A stretch of 11,452 nucleotides of DNA from Lentisphaeria bacterium (lineage in GTDB: Bacteria; Verrucomicrobiota; Lentisphaeria; Victivallales; UBA1829): contig JAFYBD010000170.1 in assembly GCA_017540385.1 (NCBI GenBank), positions 1-11,452 of the forward strand, given 5' to 3'. How positions within the stretch are numbered: position 1 is the first letter of the stretch; each line of letters begins with the position of its first letter. A program made the position numbers and the translations under genes. A model generated the notes under the pieces. That model made no database searches. It saw only the letters and a list, made by a program, of their open reading frames with translations, and had not been told where the DNA came from. This document shows, piece by piece, positions 6,044 to 11,452 of the stretch.

Positions 6044-6141
6044 CAACCGGCTTTCCCTTTTCCCATTCTCCCATTTTGGACAGCTGCACACCATGCTGCC
6101 GTCGACCCGGAACGGTTCGGGAACGTTGCGTTCCGATATTT

Positions 6142-6169
6142 ACTATAGCACCGTTTTTTGGTTTATCAA
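6142..6169 (-). promoter_or_regulatory. Sigma70-type promoter for the DUF3793-flavodoxin operon
   Basis: On the minus strand TTGATA (6169-6164) and TATAGT (6147-6142) are separated by 16 bases. The -10 hexamer is identical to that of the ankyrin promoter. The predicted start, near 6135, coincides with the beginning of a perfect hairpin. Just upstream of the -35 box is a small dyad, TTAGT (6171-6175) / ACTAA (6180-6184), which might be an operator. Confidence 0.6.
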
Positions 6170-6347
6170 GTTAGTTTCGACTAAGTTTTTCAAAAAAAGT
6201 TGTCTCCAGCCCCTTTTTCGCCTCAAAACCTCCCCCCTGCCCTGTTGTTTTCGCCGGAATCGCCGGTCTCGACAGGATTTGTGATTATCTGACACGATTC
6301 TTCTGGATTCACATTCATTTCTCACAAAAGATAGATAGGATTTCACA

Positions 6348-6357
6348 TTAACGTTAA
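6348..6357. promoter_or_regulatory. Perfect 10-bp palindrome upstream of the GH43 gene
   Basis: TTAACGTTAA is a perfect palindrome, 30 bases before the 21-bp direct repeats. It could be a dimeric regulator site for GH43 or for the divergent operon. A 10-bp AT-rich palindrome can also arise by chance. The stretch 6185-6345 holds no gene or clear site that I can see. Confidence 0.25.
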
Positions 6358-6387
6358 GTAATCCCCACGAAACCGCCTCAAAAAAAG

Positions 6388-6429
6388 TTTGAGCAAATAA
6401 CGTATGCTTTTGAACAAATACTGCATACT
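6388..6429 (+). promoter_or_regulatory. Two tandem 21-bp direct repeats, likely activator operator for GH43
   Basis: Copies at 6388-6408 and 6409-6429 agree at 16 of 21 bases and abut exactly. Each begins TTTGAnCAAATA, itself a TTTG/CAAA dyad. GTATGC (6402-6407) and GCATAC (6423-6428) are also mutually inverted. A period of two helical turns is what AraC/XylS-type activators use for direct half-sites. The downstream copy covers the expected -35 position of the GH43 promoter. The regulator itself is not in the window. Confidence 0.5.
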
Positions 6430-6447
6430 ATTATCCGCGTTACGGTT

Positions 6448-6455
6448 TATATTAT
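6448..6455 (+). promoter_or_regulatory. Putative -10 region of the GH43 promoter
   Basis: The overlapping hexamers TATATT (6448-6453) and TATTAT (6450-6455) are good -10 candidates. No acceptable -35 hexamer lies 16-18 bases upstream; that position is occupied by the downstream 21-bp repeat. This pattern fits an activator-dependent promoter with a leader of about 60 bases. Confidence 0.4.
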
Positions 6456-6518
6456 GGGAAAAGTGTTGATTCATCTCATCCGTTTTACTTCACAACCCCC
6501 AACTACGAAAGGTTCACC

Positions 6519-8279
6519 ATGAAACACTCTTTCGCTCTCCTGGCGCTCGCGGCGGCCTGCTGCTGCTCCGTGGCCTGCGCGGCCACCGCGGTCGAAGACG
6601 ACGGAGCTCAGGCTCCCCTCAACCCCGTGATCTGGGCCGACGTGCCCGACGTCTCCGTGCTCCGTGTGGACGACACCTACTACATGACCAGCACCACCAT
6701 GCACATGAATCCGGGCGTGCCCGTGATGATGTCGAAGGACCTGGTGAACTGGGAAATCGTGAGCTACTGCTACGACGACCTCCTGGACGACGACCTGCCG
6801 CAGAACGTGAAGGACCGCCTCACGCTCTCCAACGGCCAGAACGAGTACGGCAACGGCACCTGGGCCAGCTGCATCCGCTACAAGGACGGCACGTTCTACG
6901 TCTCCTCGTTCTCCCAGCCGACCAACAGGACCTACATTTGGACCAGCAAGGATCCGAAGAAGGGCGACTGGAAGCGCATCTCCACGCTCCCCCGCTTCCA
7001 CGACCACTCCCTCGTGTTTGACAAGGACGGCCGCAACTACATCATCTGGGACGGTGGCGACCGCAAGATCGTCGAGCTCACCTCCGACCTCAGCGCCGTC
7101 AAGAAGGGCGGCCTCGGCGTCGACGCCAACGGCCGCATCCAGAACAAGGTCCTCGTCTCCCGCGCCGATACCGCCCGCGATGCAGGAAACACCGGCAGCC
7201 TGCTCGAAGGCTCCCAGATGCACATCATCAACGGCAAGTATTACCTCATCAACATCGGCTGGCCGAACGTCCGCAGCGTCTACTGCGCCCGCGCCGACAA
7301 GATCGAGGGCCCCTATGAATCCAAACTGCTCTTCTCCTGCGAAGGCATCGCCCAGGGCGGTCTCGTCGACACGCCCGACGGAAAATGGTACGCCCTGCTC
7401 TTCGGCGACCGCGGCGGAGTCGGCCGCATCCCGTTCCTCGCCCCCGTGACCTGGAAGGACGGCTGGCCGATGATCGGCACCGACGGCGACGGCAAGACCC
7501 TGCCGCCCATCCCGATCAACGTGAAGCACCCGGCGATCCCGAAGGTCGTCGCATCCGACGAATTCAGCCGCAAATCCGGCGACCGCGACCTCCCGCTCGT
7601 GTGGCAGTGGAACCACATCCCGGACAACTCCCTCTGGAGCCTCAAGGATCGCCCCGGCTGGATCCGCTTCAAGACCGGCAGCGTCGTCAACTCCCTCGAA
7701 AAAGCGAAAAACACCCTCACCCAGCGCACGTTCGGCCCGACCTCCACGGCTGAGATCAAGATCGACGTGAAGAACATGAAGGACGGCGACTACGCCGGTC
7801 TCTCCTCGTTCCAGGCCCAGTGGGGCCTCGTCGGCGTGAAGATGGCCGACGGCAAGAAGACCATCGTGATGTGCACGCCCGCAGGCGGCGGTCGCGGCGG
7901 TCGCGGCGGTCGTCCCGGCGGCCCTCAGCAGGGTCAGCAGCCCCAGCAGCCCCAGGCGGCCATGAACGAGATCGCGTCCGTCCCGCTCGACGGTGACATC
8001 GCGTATCTCCGCGTGGAAGTCGACGTGGCTCCGGTCGGCGCTCCCGCCGAGGACGAATACAAGCTCAACGCGCGCAGAAAAGACCAGTCGTTCTTCTACT
8101 ACAGCAAGGACGGCAAGACCTGGACGCGCATCGGCAACGCCATCAACATGCCCTACAGCATGCCCCACTTCATGGGCTACCGTTTCGGCATCTTCAACTT
8201 CGCCACGAAGACCGCGGGCGGATATGTCGACGTCGACTACTTCCGCATCGGCCACGAGCTCTCCCCCGAGAGCAAGTAA
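6519..8279 (+). CDS. Secreted GH43 family glycoside hydrolase (beta-xylosidase / alpha-L-arabinofuranosidase type)
   Basis: The 586-residue protein starts with a Sec signal peptide (about 1-22, rich in Ala and Cys, without a clean lipobox). The five-bladed GH43 catalytic domain covers about 33-340. It opens with N-P-V-I-W-A-D-V-P-D-V-S-V, a variant of the usual A-D-x-P-D-P-S-V, giving catalytic base D44. D162 in F-H-D-H-S-L-V-F is the expected pKa-tuning aspartate, and E230 in L-L-E-G-S-Q-M the general acid. Residues about 343-580 form the beta-sandwich domain found behind many xylosidases of this family (D-E-F-S at 347-350, ending V-D-V-D-Y-F-R-I-G). A low-complexity Gly/Arg then Pro/Gln insert (456-480) interrupts this domain. 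Substrates are probably xylan or arabinoxylan side chains or oligomers; the exact specificity cannot be read. GAAAGG lies six bases before the ATG. It is a single-gene unit behind an apparently regulated promoter. Confidence 0.9.
   Translation: MKHSFALLALAAACCCSVACAATAVEDDGAQAPLNPVIWADVPDVSVLRVDDTYYMTSTTMHMNPGVPVMMSKDLVNWEIVSYCYDDLLDDDLPQNVKDRLTLSNGQNEYGNGTWASCIRYKDGTFYVSSFSQPTNRTYIWTSKDPKKGDWKRISTLPRFHDHSLVFDKDGRNYIIWDGGDRKIVELTSDLSAVKKGGLGVDANGRIQNKVLVSRADTARDAGNTGSLLEGSQMHIINGKYYLINIGWPNVRSVYCARADKIEGPYESKLLFSCEGIAQGGLVDTPDGKWYALLFGDRGGVGRIPFLAPVTWKDGWPMIGTDGDGKTLPPIPINVKHPAIPKVVASDEFSRKSGDRDLPLVWQWNHIPDNSLWSLKDRPGWIRFKTGSVVNSLEKAKNTLTQRTFGPTSTAEIKIDVKNMKDGDYAGLSSFQAQWGLVGVKMADGKKTIVMCTPAGGGRGGRGGRPGGPQQGQQPQQPQAAMNEIASVPLDGDIAYLRVEVDVAPVGAPAEDEYKLNARRKDQSFFYYSKDGKTWTRIGNAINMPYSMPHFMGYRFGIFNFATKTAGGYVDVDYFRIGHELSPESK
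7887..7913 (+). repeat. Three tandem 9-bp units inside the GH43 gene
   Basis: GGCGGTCGC is repeated twice and followed by a third copy differing in its last base. It encodes Gly-Gly-Arg repeats of the low-complexity insert. Its period of three codons keeps frame and suggests growth by replication slippage. Confidence 0.75.
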
Positions 8280-8292
8280 GACCGCTTGAAGC

Positions 8293-8314
8293 GCGACGCG
8301 AACTCACGCGTCGC
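8293..8314 (+). other. Perfect 8-bp hairpin just after the GH43 stop
   Basis: GCGACGCG (8293-8300) and CGCGTCGC (8307-8314) form a GC-rich stem with a 6-base loop. No T-run follows. It precedes the two terminators and may protect the 3' end of the GH43 message. Confidence 0.5.
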
Positions 8315-8331
8315 CGACCCGAAAGGAATCT

Positions 8332-8365
8332 GCCGGGCTCCCCTCAAAAGGAGCCCGGCTCTTTT
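8332..8365 (+). terminator. Rho-independent terminator of the GH43 gene
   Basis: A perfect 10-bp stem GCCGGGCTCC (8332-8341) / GGAGCCCGGC (8350-8359) with an 8-base loop is followed by TCTTTTATT. Confidence 0.88.
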
Positions 8366-8385
8366 ATTGCATCAATCAAAGGAAA

Positions 8386-8426
8386 GCGCCCTCGACCTGC
8401 AAAGGCCGGGGGCGCAGTTTTTTTTT
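8386..8426 (+). terminator. Second, stacked plus-strand terminator
   Basis: GCGCCC (8386-8391) pairs with GGGCGC (8410-8415). The stem is extended inwards by three more pairs and, after one mismatch, by CCT/AGG. After AG comes a run of nine T (8418-8426). The orientation is plus, the same as the preceding terminator. On the minus strand the downstream side is only TTTCCTTTGATT, so it may serve weakly for the converging surface-protein gene. Confidence 0.82.
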
Positions 8427-8451
8427 GAGGGTGATTGGAACAGGGAGGACT

Positions 8452-11400
8452 TTAAGCGATGACCGTCCAGCTCATATCCACGCCGTAGCCGAGGGTGTTC
8501 CACCGGGCCATGTCGCCGCCGGAATAATACCCCAGCATGCCGGTCGAATACTGCCGCACCAGCAGATCGTCCTGCGCGTCGCCGTCGTAATCGCCGGCGC
8601 CGACCACGAACCAGTCCTTCGCGTCGAGCTGGCCGAGTTGCGACCAGTTCGAAACCAACCCGTCGGCCCATTTGGCCACGAGTCCGGTCTCCGCGTGGAA
8701 CGCCACGATGTCGTCCCTGCCGTCGCCGGAGAAATCGCCGATCGCGCGCACTTCCCAGCCGCTGTCGCTCTTGGCGAGCTCGGTCGCCGACCCGTCGAGG
8801 TTCACGGCATAATACAGCTCGCCGCCGTTGTACGCCATCACGACGGAATCCGCCCCGTTGCCGGAGAAATCGCCGCAGCCGATGAGCGTCCAGGCGTCGC
8901 CGCCGAAGTCGTTGCTGAGCGTAACCCAGCGGTCGGTCCCGTCGGTCCAGGCTCCGAGTGCATAGAGCTCGGGGGCGTACCAGACGATGGAGTTCGCGCC
9001 AGCGTTCCCGGTGAGGTTGCCGACCTTGTTTTTCCAGGCGACGTCATCGGCGTTGTTCAGGTAGCCGATGTTCGTCCAGTTCGCGTCGGAGTCGTCGGAG
9101 TCGAGATAATACCCGATGTACGCGCCCTTCACGCCGTTCACGACCACATTGCCGACGAGCACGGCGTCCGCCCGGCCGTTCGTATCCATGTCGTACGTGC
9201 CGAGCACTTCCCATTCGGCCGGATGCGGCAGCCCGTTCCCGCGCCATGCGTTCGTGCCGTTCATCCAGAACCCGAGCTGGAAATCGCCTCCGGTGTACTG
9301 GAACATCACGTCGCTGATTCCGCTGCCGTCGACGTCGCTCTTCGCGAGGAACGCCGGAGCGGGCGGGACGGGGACGTCGTGGTTCACGACCTCGAACGCC
9401 TCGCCTGCCGAGACCTCGGAGAGATTGCCGACGCAGTCGACCGCCTGCACGCTCCACCGCCACGCGGCATAATCCGCATCCTCCAGCACGAACCGCGTGT
9501 CGGTCGTTTTGAACGTGAAGGCACGGCCGTCGTCGCTGACGCATGTGACGATGTATTCGCGCACGCCTGCGAGGTCGTCCGCGGCCGGTCGCCAGTTCAT
9601 CGTGACGGTGCGGCCGGAGACGTTCGCGACGAGTCCCGCCGGAGCGGTCGGCGCGGTATTGTCGATATTCCGCACCGTGTAGCTCGCGATGCCCGAAGCG
9701 CCGGACCTGTTGAGTCCGCGGAAATACACCCGGCCGTTTTCGGTCATCGTGACGCCGTTCTGGTAGGTCTGCCAGTTCGTGCCGTCCAGACTGTACTGCC
9801 TGGTCGAGAGCGAGGAATCGAACGCGGCCGTGACCGTGACGCAGGAATTCGTGAGCTCTTTGACGTCCGCGGAAACGGTCGGGACCGGCGCAGAGTCGGC
9901 CGTCGCGCCGTCGCCGATGTGCAGGAAGAGCGTGAGGATGCCCACCTTGCCGACGATCTCCACACCCATGTCGAGATAATACTGCACGCCGTTGTAGACG
10001 AAACTGTCTTTGTCTTTCACCAGACGCCCGAGCACCTCGCCGCCTGTGTTCCGGACCGTGAGCGCGGGGAATGTGAGGTCAGCGCTCGCCTTCCCCTTGG
10101 TGATCTTGTAGGTGCCGATGGACTGGTCGCCGGAAACTGTGAGCGTAAAGTTCGCCACGTGATTCAGGGCTTCCTTCGGCTCGGGGCGGATGCGTTCGTA
10201 ATCGTCCAAGAGCACTTCCTGGTCGCCAGAGGGATCGATTTCGGAAATATCGAAATCAATCGTGGCCCCAACGTCGTCGATAAAGATGTACGCGCCCGAC
10301 GAGGCGACCCGGATGCGTCCGGTCAAGACTGCGCCGGACGACAGATAGAGTTTCCCTCCGGGTAGAGTCAGGTCGTCGCCGGGACGGGCCAGCACTTCGA
10401 CGTTCTTCATGACTGCGCCGGAGAAGATGGTCATGCTGCCGCCGGGGCCGATCGTATTGTCGATGGCTGTGCCGCCGGAGAAGATGTATGCAAATCCGTT
10501 GCTGTTCATCGTATTTCCAACGGCCGTACCGCCGCTGTAGATGACCAGGCCGCCGTCAGCGCCGCATGCGTTCACCGTGGTCGATTCCACACAGCCGCCG
10601 GCGACGACGTTCAGCTTTCCGTCGCCCGCGACGGTCGCGCCCACCAGGACCGTGCCCGGGTGGATCGTGGTCGTGCCGTTGGTGATGGTGGTCCCGCTGA
10701 CGACGCGTTCGACGAACGTGACCGAGGCTCCGTCCAGCACGTTCACCGTGCCGCCGTCCTCCAGGACGTCGTACCCGGTTCCGCCGGACGAGACGGTCAT
10801 GAATCCTCCGGACCTGACCGTGAGATCGCTCACGACGCCGCCCGCGCGCACCTGGCACGCTGCGCCCGAGGAAACGACGCCGCCGGAGGCGAAGCCGCCT
10901 TCGTAGACATAGACAGCGCCGCCGGAGTTCACCGTGGTCTGAAGCGCCGTGCCGCCGCTGGAGACGTACAGCCCCTTGTAGGCGGAGACGTTGCAGCTGT
11001 TCACGATGGCCGATTCGACCACGCCGCCCTCGTACACGTTGATGACGCCGTTTCCCGCGACGACCGCCCGGGTGAGCGTCGTGCCGGAACGGACAAAGTA
11101 GGTGCCGCTGCTCACGACGAGACTCTCGATCACGTTCGGGGCGAACGTGACGTCCGCCCCGTCCTCGATGTAAACGTATCCTCCGCTGTCCTTCAGGGCG
11201 GTCACCTTCGCGCCGGACTGAATGGTCAGCGATCCGCCGGGCTGGACGGTCAGGCCGCTCGCGCTCGCACCGGCACACACCGTGAACTTCGCGGAACCGC
11301 CAAGCACCGTGGCGTCCGCCCTGCCCTGCGCGAGCACAAAGACCGTGCCGCCTTTCAAATAGGTGTCGGTCATGACCGCGTCCGCGTCGACGTTGATCGT

Positions 11401-11452
11401 GCCGGAATAGAGCGTGGTGCCGGAGGCACGGCCGCCGTTCAGCAACCGCAGC
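8452..11452 (-). CDS. AIDA-repeat / FN3-like / FG-GAP surface protein, C-terminal part (5' end outside window)
   Basis: The frame is open from the right edge to the TAA at 8454-8452, about 999 residues. The apparent TTG start at 11445 is not a real start, because codons upstream of it (Leu, Arg) are also open. Residues here count from 11445. Residues 1-400 are AIDA-type strand-loop-strand passenger repeats (many S-G-G-T-A and V-x-S-G-G units), which fold as a beta-helix. About 401-515 is a linking beta domain. About 516-597 is an Ig-like module (Y-S-L-D-G-T-N-W at 551-558), and 598-688 is FN3-like. Residues 697-997 form about six FG-GAP/VCBS propeller repeats. Calcium-loop aspartates occur at D704/D706, D752/D754, D859, D904/D908 and D952/D954/D956; the repeat near 809-820 lacks them. 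The protein ends W-T-V-I-A without a beta-barrel, LPXTG or other sorting tail. It is probably an exported adhesin or glycan-interacting surface protein. Confidence 0.88.
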   Translation of the reverse strand, partial: LRLLNGGRASGTTLYSGTINVDADAVMTDTYLKGGTVFVLAQGRADATVLGGSAKFTVCAGASASGLTVQPGGSLTIQSGAKVTALKDSGGYVYIEDGADVTFAPNVIESLVVSSGTYFVRSGTTLTRAVVAGNGVINVYEGGVVESAIVNSCNVSAYKGLYVSSGGTALQTTVNSGGAVYVYEGGFASGGVVSSGAACQVRAGGVVSDLTVRSGGFMTVSSGGTGYDVLEDGGTVNVLDGASVTFVERVVSGTTITNGTTTIHPGTVLVGATVAGDGKLNVVAGGCVESTTVNACGADGGLVIYSGGTAVGNTMNSNGFAYIFSGGTAIDNTIGPGGSMTIFSGAVMKNVEVLARPGDDLTLPGGKLYLSSGAVLTGRIRVASSGAYIFIDDVGATIDFDISEIDPSGDQEVLLDDYERIRPEPKEALNHVANFTLTVSGDQSIGTYKITKGKASADLTFPALTVRNTGGEVLGRLVKDKDSFVYNGVQYYLDMGVEIVGKVGILTLFLHIGDGATADSAPVPTVSADVKELTNSCVTVTAAFDSSLSTRQYSLDGTNWQTYQNGVTMTENGRVYFRGLNRSGASGIASYTVRNIDNTAPTAPAGLVANVSGRTVTMNWRPAADDLAGVREYIVTCVSDDGRAFTFKTTDTRFVLEDADYAAWRWSVQAVDCVGNLSEVSAGEAFEVVNHDVPVPPAPAFLAKSDVDGSGISDVMFQYTGGDFQLGFWMNGTNAWRGNGLPHPAEWEVLGTYDMDTNGRADAVLVGNVVVNGVKGAYIGYYLDSDDSDANWTNIGYLNNADDVAWKNKVGNLTGNAGANSIVWYAPELYALGAWTDGTDRWVTLSNDFGGDAWTLIGCGDFSGNGADSVVMAYNGGELYYAVNLDGSATELAKSDSGWEVRAIGDFSGDGRDDIVAFHAETGLVAKWADGLVSNWSQLGQLDAKDWFVVGAGDYDGDAQDDLLVRQYSTGMLGYYSGGDMARWNTLGYGVDMSWTVIA

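Larger units (their letters stand above)
5866..6134 (-). promoter_or_regulatory. Structured 5' leader of the DUF3793-flavodoxin operon, candidate attenuator or riboswitch
   Basis: The predicted transcript starts near 6135, about 270 bases before the DUF3793 ATG. It opens with a perfect hairpin, GGAACG (6134-6129) / CGTTCC (6125-6120) with a 3-base loop. It then has a purine-rich run with three GGGA blocks (about 6077-6051), a perfect 7-bp hairpin (6043-6027, loop of 3) and another 7-bp hairpin (5975-5956, loop of 6). The hexamer CGGCGG (6005-6000) can pair with either CCGCCG copy, at 5979-5974 or 5958-5953. The second copy also pairs with CGGCG (5938-5934), which is followed at once by TTTCGTTTTT (5933-5924), a terminator-like ending. 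I do not recognise FMN, cobalamin, SAM or other common riboswitch consensus motifs. This is inferred by eye from base pairing only. Confidence 0.45.

Noticed and set aside
5866..6134. FMN or cobalamin riboswitch upstream of the flavodoxin operon
   Set aside because: I looked for the conserved core motifs of these classes and did not find them; a single AAAAGGGAA stretch is not enough. Left as an unclassified leader.
6093..6346. Small reading frames on both strands in the 5866-6518 spacer
   Set aside because: They lack ribosome-binding sites and overlap the promoter and hairpins; amino-acid content looks like translated non-coding DNA.
6471..8255. Minus-strand reading frame of 594 codons opposite GH43
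   Set aside because: Antisense shadow: Val/Asp/Gly/His-rich, no motif, no ribosome-binding site.
8425..10365. Plus-strand reading frame of 646 codons opposite the AIDA/FG-GAP gene
   Set aside because: Antisense shadow of a repetitive GC-rich gene, with no coherent domain.
9113..11445. AIDA-type repeats as possible DNA-level tandem repeats or CRISPR-like array
   Set aside because: The periodicity is at protein level (strand-loop-strand units) with divergent nucleotides; no regularly spaced identical repeats with unique spacers are seen.

Overview
The window is about 11.5 kb of GC-rich bacterial chromosome with AT-rich intergenic promoters, good Shine-Dalgarno sites and intrinsic terminators. 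The gene content fits a Gram-negative, fibre-degrading, probably anaerobic or gut-associated member of the PVC superphylum, most likely Lentisphaerota (Victivallis-like) or a neighbouring phylum. The supporting traits are a membrane-anchored SurA/PpiD-like chaperone, an MEP-pathway enzyme, a secreted ankyrin protein, a DUF3793-flavodoxin pair, a secreted GH43 enzyme and a very large AIDA-repeat/FG-GAP surface protein. This placement is an inference from family content; no 16S rRNA or other marker is present.

Layout: (1) 1-2838, minus strand, a housekeeping run: PpiD-like chaperone, then ispF, then the N-terminal part of an RsmB-type rRNA m5C methyltransferase that leaves the window at base 1. 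(2) 2839-3096, a divergent promoter region with a near-consensus sigma70-type promoter facing each way. (3) 3097-4536, plus strand, a secreted ankyrin-repeat protein with its own terminator. (4) 4745-5865, minus strand, a DUF3793 gene whose end overlaps the start of a flavodoxin gene, followed by a minus-strand terminator. (5) 5866-6518, a 653-base intergenic region. Its left part looks like a structured leader of about 270 nt for the DUF3793-flavodoxin operon, with a promoter, several perfect hairpins and a terminator-like stem. Its right part is the control region of the next gene, with a 21-bp direct repeat. (6) 6519-8279, plus strand, a secreted GH43 beta-xylosidase/arabinofuranosidase-like enzyme, followed by two stacked plus-strand terminators. 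(7) 8452 to the right edge, minus strand, the C-terminal 999 residues of an AIDA-repeat/FN3-like/FG-GAP surface protein whose 5' end lies outside the window.

How the genes fit together: region 1 serves envelope protein folding, isoprenoid synthesis and ribosome modification. The flavodoxin pair is a redox unit that appears to be controlled at the RNA level. GH43 is a secreted hemicellulose-degrading enzyme whose promoter looks activator-dependent. The ankyrin and AIDA/FG-GAP proteins are exported and probably mediate surface or periplasmic interactions.

The best candidates for something undescribed are the DUF3793-flavodoxin leader, which has mutually exclusive pairings and a putative attenuator, and the 21-bp tandem operator upstream of GH43.
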